A stretch of DNA of 38,669 nt from Prevotella sp. (GCA_017467705.1 JAFUSC010000100.1:1-38669); one strand, 5' to 3'; counted from the first letter of the stretch, positions 14,614 through 22,064 are shown. Program-made: numbers and translations. The notes: generated from the sequence alone by a model not told the origin.

Positions 14614-15522
14614 ATGAAGATGACAATGAGGATATTTTTATTTGTGTTGCTGTTGGCCATGCTGCCGACGACGGAGACCTTTGGACAGATCAAGGACCGC
14701 GTTGCGAAGCCGCGTCCTAAACCGCCGACGACAACAACGACAACGAAGCCCAAACCGCCGAAGAAGAAACCGACAAAGCCGACGACGACCACCACGCCGA
14801 CGCAGCCAAGTGTCAACACGCAGCCGCGTGCTAATGAGACCATTACGGTGAACGGCGTTTCGTTCCGAATGATTGGCGTTCAGGGCGGCACGTTCACGAT
14901 GGGTGCCACGAGCGAACAGGGTTCGGATGCATATGACAGTGAGAAACCTGTGCATCAGGTAACGTTGTCGTCGTTCAGCATCGGCGAGACGGAGGTGACG
15001 CAGGAGTTGTGGCAGGCGGTGATGGGCAGCAACCCCTCTAACTTTAAGGGCTCTCGTCGCCCCGTTGAGAAAGTTTCGTGGGAGGACTGCCAGACGTTCA
15101 TCACGAAACTGAATCAGTTGACGGGCCGTTCGTTCCGTCTGCCAACGGAGGCAGAGTGGGAATATGCCGCGCGTGGCGGCAACCGCTCTAACAGCTATAA
15201 GTATGCGGGTGGCAGCAGTATTGGTGATGTGGCTTGGTATTACGACAACATCGGCAATCAGACGCACGATGTTGGAGGGAAGCGTGCGAATGAGTTGGGC
15301 TTATATGACATGGCTGGCAATGTGTGGGAGTGGTGTCAGGATTGGTACGGCTCATACAGCTCGGGCAGTCAGACGAACCCTCGCGGTGCATCTTCGGGCT
15401 CCGGTCGCGTGAGCCGTGGGGGCAGTTGGTTCAGCTACGCGGGGAGCTGCCGCGTGTCGGGTCGGAGCAGCCTCACGCCCACGATCCGCGACTTCATCTT
15501 GGGGCTTCGGCTCGCCCTCTGA
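14614..15522 (+). CDS. Exported FGE/C-lectin-fold protein with a DGR-like variable C-terminus
   Basis: The 302-residue product has a Sec signal (RIFLFVLLLAMLPTTETFG, cut before Gln), a Thr/Pro/Lys-rich stalk (about 30-70) and a formylglycine-generating-enzyme/sulfatase-modifying domain (about 78-300), a C-type-lectin-like fold. Domain marks are GGTFTMGATSEQG, IGETEVTQELWQAVMG, RLPTEAEWEYAARGG and GLYDMAGNVWEWCQDWYG. The C-terminus keeps the usual frame RGGSW...CRVS.R...TPT.R...GLRLAL, but the positions normally filled by Asn are variable residues with codons of the form NNC or NNT. That pattern fits adenine-directed mutagenesis by a retroelement, as in Treponema TvpA. A catalytic FGE role is unlikely; ligand binding at the surface or in the periplasm is inferred. 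It starts 42 bases after the ART module with no promoter of its own that I can see. Confidence 0.85.
   Translation: MKMTMRIFLFVLLLAMLPTTETFGQIKDRVAKPRPKPPTTTTTTKPKPPKKKPTKPTTTTTPTQPSVNTQPRANETITVNGVSFRMIGVQGGTFTMGATSEQGSDAYDSEKPVHQVTLSSFSIGETEVTQELWQAVMGSNPSNFKGSRRPVEKVSWEDCQTFITKLNQLTGRSFRLPTEAEWEYAARGGNRSNSYKYAGGSSIGDVAWYYDNIGNQTHDVGGKRANELGLYDMAGNVWEWCQDWYGSYSSGSQTNPRGASSGSGRVSRGGSWFSYAGSCRVSGRSSLTPTIRDFILGLRLAL
15415..15519 (+). other. Putative DGR variable region (VR)
   Basis: Codons 268-302 of the FGE-fold gene. At twelve positions where relatives carry Asn, the codons are TTC, AGC and TAC (273-275), AGC (278), GGT (283), AGC, AGC and CTC (285-287), ATC (291), and GAC, TTC and ATC (293-295). 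All are one or two changes from AAC or AAT at the first two bases, with C kept in the third in eleven of twelve. The residues between them (Trp, Cys-Arg-Val, Thr-Pro-Thr, the final Gly-Leu-Arg-Leu-Ala) are conserved. This is what copying from an AAC-rich template with changes only at adenines would leave. No matching template or reverse transcriptase is in the window. Confidence 0.65.
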
Positions 15523-15549
15523 GTTCAGCCGCATTTGCCGCTTTAGTTC

Positions 15550-15790
15550 AGCCGCATTTGCAATGCGGCTGCTGTTGGTCGGTGCATTTTTAATGCACAA
15601 AGAACGAGCAGAGGATAAGGTGCATGGCGTGTGGATATGTGGTGCATTGCAAATGCACCGACCAACTGCATCGGCATTGTAAATGTCGATGAACGGGAAT
15701 GCCGATGAACGGGGATAAGGTGCGTGGGCGTGGATATGCGGTGCATTGCAAATGCACCGACCAACTGCATCGGCATTACAAATGCCGATG
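15550..15790. repeat. Array of six 3-base-loop hairpins with ATT/AAT stem tops
   Basis: Six inverted repeats lie at 15550-15570, 15582-15598, 15641-15659, 15669-15691, 15740-15758 and 15768-15790. Stems are 7-10 bp and all close with ATT-nnn-AAT, the outer bases being AGCCGC, GTGC, GGTGC or CATCGGC. The third and fourth hairpins form a unit of about 100 bp that is repeated as the fifth and sixth. The first begins 28 bases after the stop codon of the variable-protein gene. The rest of 15523-15942 holds no gene that I can support. Confidence 0.85.
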
Positions 15791-15942
15791 AACGGGGAAT
15801 CTTTCTGTCTGCAAGCAGGGAAGAACAGGGTGTATGTCCTGTCCGTACTCTTTATTAGATTGTGCGGAGAATGATTATTCAGCAGGATGTCCTTAGTAGG
15901 CTGCCGATGCCGAAAGGGACATCCTGCTTAAATATAGTATAG

Positions 15943-16562
15943 CTATGGATTAGGGTATGCCATATCAATACCTCTGGGTAGAAAGTATCCCTTGATGCAA
16001 TTCGGATTACAGACGCATAACTGGATATGGTTCTTCTCAGCGAAGCCCGCATTTGGGTATAACGGTTTCCCTTCCCAAAATACACCTTTTACAGAGTCGT
16101 ATGGACGCTTATTGGCTAGTTTGTTGTTTTGTGCATTGTCTCAATCACGGCACAATCTAATTTGCGGAGTAACAAATCCGTAGAGTTGCCCATATTTGTA
16201 TTTTGGGGCATCGACATTCCCGTCTCTTTGCACATTGCAACCAAGGTTTCATAGCCTTTCTTCAATTCCTCCAGACATAATGAGTCTGTTAAGTCCAAGC
16301 AATACCCCAAATCAATAATGGCGCCAATAACGGCAGGCGTTTTGACTGATGAACTCTTACGTTTTGCAAGTTCTTCTGCCCATTGCAGTGCTCTTGCTTC
16401 ATTGTTCTCCCAAAAGTAGATGCCATTGCCCAGCCAGTCGTAATCATTAGTACTGGCGAGGAGAGCGTCCTCGCCAGCAACTACTTTATCCACCACAGAC
16501 TGGTCGCAACCATGAAAACCGATAACAAGGTTCGACCGTCTTGAATACAAGGTCTCATTCAT
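15943..16562 (-). pseudogene. ADP-ribosyltransferase-like gene, frameshifted
   Basis: The frame from ATG at 16562 encodes 148 residues with ART-like marks (LVIGFHGCDQS at 13-23, YDWLGNGIYFWENN at about 41-54) and stops at 16116 just after METMHK-type residues. Shifting by one base, translation resumes as ANKRPYDSVKGVFWEGKPL and ends in KGYFLPRGIDMAYPNP with a stop at 15943. This continuation matches what I remember of the family's C-terminus. Restoring one A to the A4 run at 16127-16130 joins the two parts into about 206 residues. It may be a decayed toxin, a slippage-controlled gene or a sequencing error. Its start overlaps the stop of a 47-codon partner gene. Confidence 0.75.
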
Positions 16563-16702
16563 CGGTACATCGGTGCTAAATTACCTGTCGCGTCCATAAT
16601 TCCCGCTTCTTGCAGGAATGCGGTAGCCTTTTCTTTAGAGGATGTGATTTCTTTTATCACGGCCTCCAGTCGTTCTCTTCTGTTGTGCTCAAACTCTGGC
16701 AT
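16559..16702 (-). CDS. 47-residue partner of the frameshifted ART-like gene
   Basis: An ATG at 16702 preceded by a purine-rich GAGGTGA site opens a 47-codon frame ending in TGA that overlaps the next ATG by four bases. The product (MPEFEHNRRERLEAVIKE, then a SKEKATAFLQEAGIMDATG segment) is a small charged helical protein. The arrangement of small gene, ATGA overlap and ART-like gene mirrors a toxin-antitoxin operon, so an antitoxin role is inferred. It has an evident promoter 42-70 bases upstream. No named domain is recognised. Confidence 0.7.
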   Translation of the reverse strand: MPEFEHNRRERLEAVIKEITSSKEKATAFLQEAGIMDATGNLAPMYR

Positions 16703-16743
16703 TACTCACCTCACTTTCTTTATTGGTTTTCTCTTTCATGATG

Positions 16744-16773
16744 CAAAATTAAAACAAATTTCTGAAATAACAA
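16744..16773 (-). promoter_or_regulatory. Promoter of the second ART-like module
   Basis: On the minus strand TTG (16771-16773) and TAATTTTG (16744-16751) are 19 bases apart, matching the -33/-7 pattern. The start codon of the 47-codon gene follows about 42 bases later. Confidence 0.7.
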
Positions 16774-16965
16774 TGCTTTTTGAAGAAAAACTGTGGAAAT
16801 ATTTGTGTTTAGTTTGAAATTAGTTTGAAATTGCCGACCGTAAATTTCTGTTAATTCTGTTAAATTTTCGGGCTGAATTTTTCTGGGATTTTTGGGTGTA
16901 ACTACGATTCAACAGTGGGCTAAAACGGTATAGTTTGAGCGAGAGGCGGCAGCTTTCGGGTCGGG

Positions 16966-17115
16966 AACTACCGACTTTCGACGTGCGAAACGGCATGTTT
17001 CAGCTCGCAAAACGCCGCGTTTCGCGTTGCAAAACGGCACGTTTCAGCGCCTGAAACGGTGCGTTTGGCAACCTGAAACGGCCTGTTTTGCATGACCGAA
17101 AAACGCGATTTTTCA
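16966..17115. repeat. 22-bp-period array D (AAACGG type)
   Basis: The AAC core of successive units begins at 16966, 16988, 17010, 17032, 17054 and 17076, exactly 22 bases each. Most units read AAACGG..nGTTT plus a variable 9-10-base half, so each is also an imperfect palindrome (AAAC...GTTT). A further degenerate copy sits near 17101. The rest of 16774-17317 holds no gene that I can support. Confidence 0.85.
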
Positions 17116-17317
17116 CTTGGTGCTGATTATCAGTAACTTACAAAGTGGCTCATAATTCGCGTATTTACGACCGATGGCAAACTTTTTTGGAAAGTGCCTC
17201 TTTTTCGTGTTAATAGATTTTGGTTGATTGTTAAACTTTGCAAAATTCCTCGCCTGTCGGCATCAAGCTGAGCCCTCATGTTTTGCTGTCTCGGAAATAA
17301 TGCTTATTTTTGCAGAA

Positions 17318-17325
17318 TAACTTTG
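17318..17325 (+). promoter_or_regulatory. -7 element for the histidine phosphatase gene
   Basis: TAACTTTG matches TAnnTTTG, 47 bases upstream of the ATG at 17373. No clear -33 element is present. Confidence 0.5.
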
Positions 17326-17372
17326 CATCATAACAATGAGCGAAAACATCAACATGTAAGGACGTACCACGC

Positions 17373-17903
17373 ATGGCAACAACTCTTTATCTGGTCCGTC
17401 ACGGTGAGACGGTGGACAACGCGCGGCAGATTATGCAGGGTCAGACGCAGGGCGAGCTGACGGAGCAGGGTAGGGCACAGGCAGCTGAGGTGCGTGAGCA
17501 GATGCGCCGGAAGCAGATTGATGCTGTCGTTTCGAGTGACCTGAAACGTTCGGTAGACACGGCAACCATCATTGCCGGACCGCACGGGCTGACGGTCAGT
17601 CAGACGCCGCTGCTGCGTGAGCGCGACTGGGGCGACTTCACGGGCCGCTACATTCCCAGCCTGAAAGGGGAGCCGTTTCCTGAAAACGTAGAATCGCTGG
17701 ACTGCCTGTTACAGCGAGCCCAGCGATTCCTGGAATTTATTATGAACAACTATGAGGGTCAGTCGGTTGTTGCCGTCGGTCATGGCATCATCAACAAAGC
17801 CATTCAAGCCGTCTATCATCACAAGCTGATGCGCGAGGTGCCGCGTATGGCCAATGCTGAGGTGCGTGTGTTGGAGTTGACCGAGGACTACCTTTCTTCT
17901 TAA
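17373..17903 (+). CDS. Histidine phosphatase family protein (phosphoglycerate-mutase-like)
   Basis: The 176-residue product shows the branch-1 histidine phosphatase signature LYLVRHGETVDN, with His10 the phosphorylated residue. SSDLKRSVDTA supplies the second Arg region and AVGHGIINKAI the second catalytic His. It is shorter than cofactor-dependent PGM (about 230-250), so it is more likely a general phosphatase of the CobC/GpmB type. It is cytosolic. Its TAA shares four bases with the stop of the convergent His/Gly-rich gene on the other strand. Substrate is not evident. Confidence 0.88.
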   Translation: MATTLYLVRHGETVDNARQIMQGQTQGELTEQGRAQAAEVREQMRRKQIDAVVSSDLKRSVDTATIIAGPHGLTVSQTPLLRERDWGDFTGRYIPSLKGEPFPENVESLDCLLQRAQRFLEFIMNNYEGQSVVAVGHGIINKAIQAVYHHKLMREVPRMANAEVRVLELTEDYLSS

Positions 17904-19018
17904 CGGTGTCTGCCGAAGCCACCACCGTGGCTGCCGCCGTGACTACCACCATGACTTCCTCCGAAACTGCTGTTGCTGCGCGGCGACGTGTTGCCGAAGG
18001 AGCGCGTTGTCGGTGTTGACGTGCGCGGAGCCGTGGTCGTCGAACGCGGCGTCGTTGTGCGCGGAGTTACGGTTGAACGCGGTGTGGTGTTGTTGAAAGA
18101 ACGCGGTGTCGTGGTTGTTGTACGCGGCGTCGTGGTCGTTGTGCGCGGAGTTACGGTTGAACGCGGTGTGGTGTTGTTGAATGTGCGCGGCGTGGTCGTT
18201 GTACGCGGGGTTATCGTGCGCGGTGTCGTGGTCTCGTTGTTGCGCGGTGCCGTTGTGCCGCTCAAAGTGCCGCGACGTGTGTCGTCAAAGCGCGTCAATG
18301 GTCTTGTGTTGCCAAGGTTTCCGTGGTTACCATGATTGACCGTTGTACCCTCATTGCCATGGTTGCCGTGATTCCCGTGATTCCCGCCATTACCAAAGTT
18401 CCCATGATTGCCATGATTCCCGTGGTTCCCATGATTGCCATGATTGCCGACGGTGGCGTGTGTTGAGCTGTTGCCGTGGCGGTTTCCTCCGCGATAATCG
18501 CCGCGATCCCAGCCGTCACGCATGCCGAAATGTCCGCGCGGTGTGTTGTGGAAGTGGTCCCGACGGCCGTGGTAATAGCCGTGTCCGCCGACGTGATGCC
18601 AAGCGTGACCGCCGCGGTATGTGGCATAGAAGTAAGGACGTCCGAAGTAGAAATAGTCACGATGCGGGTAGCGGGCGTAGATGCCAAAGTGCCAATAGCC
18701 GGCGCTCCAGTAGAGTGGACGGTAGAAATAGCTGGCTGCACAGAAAGCCCTCCACTGCCAGTCGAGCAGGATGTAGCTGATGTCGAGGTTGCGACGCTCC
18801 CAGTAGACACCGTAGACATCGTCGACACTGGTGACTCCCATCAGGTAGTCGAGGTTGATTTCGTAGGCTGCCTCATATTGCTCATCGGTCAAGTTGAGCT
18901 CGTATGCCATCTTGTCGGTGAGGAAGAGGGCCTCGTTGCGAGCCTGTTCGTAGCTCATCGCGTTGGCGGCAGTTGCTGTCATCGTCAGCATGACTACCAG
19001 GGCTAACATCTTTTTCAT
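17900..19018 (-). CDS. Secreted His/Gly/Asn- and Thr/Pro-rich repeat protein
   Basis: The 372-residue product starts at 19018, where the signal peptide begins (MKKMLALVVMLTMTATAANA); an upstream in-frame ATG would add 23 residues before it. After the signal comes a conserved-looking domain of about 110 residues with TDKMAYELNLTDEQYEAAYEI and many Tyr/Trp/Phe. It is followed by a His/Tyr/Gly-rich segment, tandem GNHGNH repeats, two copies of a TTPRSFNNTTPRSTVTPR unit, and a GGSHGGSHGG tail. Low-complexity His-rich tracts may bind metal or stick to surfaces. I do not recognise a family with certainty. It is divergent from wzi, 180 bases away. Confidence 0.75.
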   Translation of the reverse strand: MKKMLALVVMLTMTATAANAMSYEQARNEALFLTDKMAYELNLTDEQYEAAYEINLDYLMGVTSVDDVYGVYWERRNLDISYILLDWQWRAFCAASYFYRPLYWSAGYWHFGIYARYPHRDYFYFGRPYFYATYRGGHAWHHVGGHGYYHGRRDHFHNTPRGHFGMRDGWDRGDYRGGNRHGNSSTHATVGNHGNHGNHGNHGNHGNFGNGGNHGNHGNHGNEGTTVNHGNHGNLGNTRPLTRFDDTRRGTLSGTTAPRNNETTTPRTITPRTTTTPRTFNNTTPRSTVTPRTTTTTPRTTTTTPRSFNNTTPRSTVTPRTTTPRSTTTAPRTSTPTTRSFGNTSPRSNSSFGGSHGGSHGGSHGGGFGRHR

Positions 19019-19197
19019 AATCACTATTCTTTTAAGTTGTTCGACATTCTTGATTGTTTTCGTTTGCAAAATAACAACATTTTCCACGTCCGTGCAAAGG
19101 ATTTTCCCTAAACAAGAGGGGGAAAATCCCTACGGTTACAATAATTGCCCGTTTTGTGCGTTATAATTTAAAAGAATCAAGACAATTATCAGAGACG

Positions 19198-20784
19198 ATG
19201 AAGATACGTGACGTGCGAAATGCTTTCTTTTTCTGTTTCGCTTTTCTATGCCTCCCGGCGTCGGCCCAGGACTTTGAGGACGACGAGACGGCCACCGAGG
19301 GACTTCACTTTAACGTGGAGATGCAGGCGTCGTTGACGGTTCGCGGTGACAATGAACCGCTTTGGCTCAATGCCAACAAGTACGGCCTCAGCTCACTTGA
19401 CAAGAGCAACGGCTACCTGCGTGCCGGTCTGTCCCGCCCGTTGAGCAATGACAATGGCCGTAAGTTCGGCTTCGGTGCCGGCATTGACATGGCCGTAGCC
19501 TATGGTTTTACGAGCAAAGTCATTGTGCAGCAGGCCTATGTTGAAGGCCGTTGGCTTCGGGGTGTGCTCACGGTGGGCAGCAAGGAATATCCCTTGGAAC
19601 TGAAAAACGCGGAGCTGAGCACCGGTTCGCAGACGCTTGGCATCAATGCCCGCCCCGTTCCGCAGGTGCGTCTGGCACTTGGTGAATACTGGGCACTGCC
19701 CATCACCGACGGATGGGTGAGCATCAAGGGCCATGTGGCTTACGGCAAGACGACCGATGACAACTGGCAGAAACGCTTTACGGACCAGCAGACGAAGTAT
19801 TCAGAAGGTACGCTTTATCACAGCAAGGCCGGTTACATCAAGATAGGTAATGATTACAGGTTCCTGCCCGTGTCGTTAGAGTTGGGTCTGGAGATGGCAA
19901 GCGTGTTCGGCGGAAAGTCGTATAAGACGGGTATTGCCGACGTTATTCAGCATGAAGGCGGACTCAAAGGCATGTGGCATGCTTTCATGCCGGGTGGCAG
20001 CGAGACCATAGAGGCTGGAACGGCTTACGAGAACGCATCAGGCAACCAGTTAGGCAGTTGGCTGTTCCGTCTGAACTTTGACTATGAGAACTGGTATCTC
20101 GGTGTTTACGGCGACAAATATTTTGAAGACCACTCAGGCATGTTCCAGCTTGACTACGACGGTTATGGCACCGGCAGCGAGTGGAACGTGAAGAAGAAGA
20201 GCCGCTATCTGCTTTACGACTTTAAAGACATTCTGCTCGGCCTTGATTTCCGTCTGAAGGACAATACCTGGATTAACAATGTGGTGTTGGAGTACATGTA
20301 TACCAAGTATCAGAGCGGTCCCATCTATCATGACCACACGAAGAACATCAGCGACCACATCGGCGGACGTGACAACTACTACAACCATCACATGCTGACG
20401 GGCTATCAGCACTGGGGGCAGGCCATGGGTAATCCGCTCTACACATCGCCGCTCTATAACACTGACGGCAACATCTATTTTTGGAACAACCGTTTCATGG
20501 CATGGCACTTGGGCATCAGCGGTGATCCGAACTTTAATCTGCACTACCGGTTGCTGGCCACGTTACAGCGTAGTTACGGCACCTATTACCGTCCTTACAC
20601 CGACGCACAGAACACGCAACACCTGTTGGCAGAAGTGCTCTATCGCTTCCCGGCTTATTCAAAGATGCGTGGATGGAGCATCAAGGCGGCTGCCGGTGCA
20701 GACTTCGGTTCAGTCTATGGCAACAACCTCGGCTTCCAGCTGACCATTGCCAAGACGGGTTTCTTCAGACTCAGTAAAAAGTAA
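19198..20784 (+). CDS. wzi: Capsule assembly Wzi family outer-membrane protein
   Basis: The 528-residue product has a Sec signal ending LPASAQ and matches the Bacteroidota capsule assembly protein Wzi, an outer-membrane beta-barrel that retains capsular polysaccharide on the surface. Typical segments are PLWLNANKYGLSS near the start, VVQQAYVEGRWLRGVLTVGSKEYPLE split across a strand pair, DNYYNHHMLTGYQHWGQAMGNPL, and NRFMAWHLGISGDPN. The ATG at 19198 begins the signal peptide; an upstream ATG at 19156 would bury it. A lipoprotein gene follows 24 bases downstream. It fits with the polysaccharide genes that begin at 21456. Confidence 0.88.
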   Translation: MKIRDVRNAFFFCFAFLCLPASAQDFEDDETATEGLHFNVEMQASLTVRGDNEPLWLNANKYGLSSLDKSNGYLRAGLSRPLSNDNGRKFGFGAGIDMAVAYGFTSKVIVQQAYVEGRWLRGVLTVGSKEYPLELKNAELSTGSQTLGINARPVPQVRLALGEYWALPITDGWVSIKGHVAYGKTTDDNWQKRFTDQQTKYSEGTLYHSKAGYIKIGNDYRFLPVSLELGLEMASVFGGKSYKTGIADVIQHEGGLKGMWHAFMPGGSETIEAGTAYENASGNQLGSWLFRLNFDYENWYLGVYGDKYFEDHSGMFQLDYDGYGTGSEWNVKKKSRYLLYDFKDILLGLDFRLKDNTWINNVVLEYMYTKYQSGPIYHDHTKNISDHIGGRDNYYNHHMLTGYQHWGQAMGNPLYTSPLYNTDGNIYFWNNRFMAWHLGISGDPNFNLHYRLLATLQRSYGTYYRPYTDAQNTQHLLAEVLYRFPAYSKMRGWSIKAAAGADFGSVYGNNLGFQLTIAKTGFFRLSKK

Positions 20785-20808
20785 TCATTCAGAATAAACG
20801 GCACGACA

Positions 20809-21252
20809 ATGAGAAAACTGCTTTACCTTTCTATAATATATATAGGTCTCGGCATGGGACTTTGCACGTCATGCAGCATTGAGACGTCTGACAACGGCAA
20901 ACTTGACGGCTTCTGGCAATTGCAACAGTTAGACACCATCAGCACAGGCGGAGAGACAGACATGCGTGATAGCATGCATTTCTGGGCTGTGCAAAAAGAC
21001 TTGTTGGAGGTGAATGAGCGTATCACGGATGCACAGGTGCTTTTCCGCTTTGAACATGTGGGTGACTCGTTAATACTGTCAGAGCCTTATTATGACCTGC
21101 GCGATTCGTCAGACATCAGGATCAATGACCCGTCATTGCTTAACCGCTTTGGCATCTACCACATGCGTGAGGCGTTCTACGTGGCAAACCTCACCAGTAG
21201 CAAGATGGAACTGAAGTCAGACCGCTACTATTTCCATTTCCGGAAATATTAA
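20809..21252 (+). CDS. Lipocalin-like lipoprotein
   Basis: The 147-residue product has a lipoprotein signal with Cys22 in CTSCSIE. After it comes KLDGFWQLQQLDT, typical of lipocalin-like DUF4923/DUF5004-type Bacteroidota lipoproteins that start with a GxW strand. The rest is beta-rich and ends MELKSDRYYFHFRKY. It lies 24 bases after wzi and is probably co-transcribed, so it may sit at the envelope alongside capsule functions; the ligand is unknown. Confidence 0.7.
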   Translation: MRKLLYLSIIYIGLGMGLCTSCSIETSDNGKLDGFWQLQQLDTISTGGETDMRDSMHFWAVQKDLLEVNERITDAQVLFRFEHVGDSLILSEPYYDLRDSSDIRINDPSLLNRFGIYHMREAFYVANLTSSKMELKSDRYYFHFRKY

Positions 21253-21260
21253 TTTTTTAG

Positions 21261-21433
21261 GGAGTTCAGGAGTTCAGGAGTTGCAGGAGTTACAGACAAT
21301 AGCTCATGCGGCTCCATGAACACGCAGTTCATGCCCTACGGTACATACGCTCATGCGGCTCCATGAACACGCTGTTCATGCCCTACGGTACATACGTCTG
21401 TAACTCCTGTAACTCCTGAACTCCTGTAACTCC
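21261..21433. repeat. Large inverted repeat enclosing a 47-bp tandem repeat with two hairpins
   Basis: The left arm (21261-21297) is made of a GGAGTTCA-type 8-9-base repeat. The right arm (21396-21433) is its reverse complement with about two mismatches and one extra base, giving a stem of about 37 bp. The loop is exactly two tandem 47-base copies (21302-21348 and 21349-21395) differing at one base. Each copy contains the inner hairpin CATGAAC-acgcn-GTTCATG. It lies between convergent genes (lipocalin-like on plus, sugar transferase on minus), so it could act as a two-way terminator. Confidence 0.9.
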
Positions 21434-21455
21434 TAAGGAAGGAGAAGAACCTTCC

Positions 21456-22064
21456 TTAAAACTGCTTCCCGAAGGCGATGCTGAGGAATGTCTTGACCAG
21501 AATCTTCATGTCGAACCACCACGAACGGTGCTCCAGATAGTACAAGTCAAGCTCCAGACGGCGCAGCATCTTCTCCATGGTGTCCGTGTAACCGTTATAG
21601 AGCGTGGCATAAGACGTTACGCCCGGCCTTATCTGGTAAAGCTCCGTGTAACGCGGATTGTGCTCCATAATCTTGTCAATGTAGTATTTCCGTTCGGGCC
21701 GGGGGCCGATGAACGCCATGTCACCCTTTAAGACGTTCCATAACTGCGGCAGTTCGTCCAAGTGGTGTGCGCGCAGTGTCTTGCCCGTGCGCGTCAGCAG
21801 GTGGTCATCCTTCTCCCCGCTGAACAGGTGATAGCCCTCATCTTTCACGTCCAGTCGCGTGCTGCGGAACTTGTAGATGGTGAACGGCCGTCCCCCCAGG
21901 CCTATGCGCTCTTGACGGAAGATGACGTAACCGCCGTCTTCCTGTTTGATGCGCAGGTAACAGTAGAGAAAAAGCGGCGCGAAGACTATGAGTGAGCACA
22001 GTGCCATGACGAAGTCTGCCACTCGCCGGAAACCCTCTGACAGTTTGTTCAGTCCCTTTCTCAT
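21456..22064 (-). CDS. Undecaprenyl-phosphate sugar phosphotransferase (PglC/WcaJ-type)
   Basis: The 202-residue product is a bacterial sugar transferase that starts repeat-unit synthesis by moving a sugar phosphate onto undecaprenyl phosphate at the inner membrane. One membrane segment (ADFVMALCSLIVFAPLFLY) is followed by the family motifs VIFRQERIGLGGRPFTIYKFR, LDELPQLWNVLKGDMAFIGPRPE (shown in parts by family knowledge) and YQIRPGVTSYA. It is the short PglC-like type without the extra N-terminal helices of WcaJ. Its ATG overlaps the stop of the WecA-type gene by four bases. Confidence 0.92.
   Translation of the reverse strand: MRKGLNKLSEGFRRVADFVMALCSLIVFAPLFLYCYLRIKQEDGGYVIFRQERIGLGGRPFTIYKFRSTRLDVKDEGYHLFSGEKDDHLLTRTGKTLRAHHLDELPQLWNVLKGDMAFIGPRPERKYYIDKIMEHNPRYTELYQIRPGVTSYATLYNGYTDTMEKMLRRLELDLYYLEHRSWWFDMKILVKTFLSIAFGKQF

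Noticed and set aside
14614-15522. Template repeat or reverse transcriptase of a DGR within the window
   Set aside because: I looked for AAC-rich stretches matching the variable region on both strands and for a reverse transcriptase frame. The only AAC/GTT runs are in linkers of the nuclease lipoprotein (about 960-1020) and the stalk of the target itself, and neither resembles the variable region.
15543-15776. Minus-strand frame of 77 codons (repeated MPMQLVGAFAMH)
   Set aside because: It consists wholly of translated hairpin repeats, and similar frames are open on both strands; no start signal or domain is seen.
15879-16085. Separate 68-codon gene on the minus strand
   Set aside because: It overlaps, in another frame, the displaced C-terminus of the frameshifted ART-like gene, whose frame has the family-like sequence; this one does not.
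17973-18335. Plus-strand frame over the His/Gly/Thr-rich gene (Val/Arg/Gly-rich product)
   Set aside because: It is the antisense shadow of the TPRTTT repeats, with no start signal. The minus-strand frame has a signal peptide.
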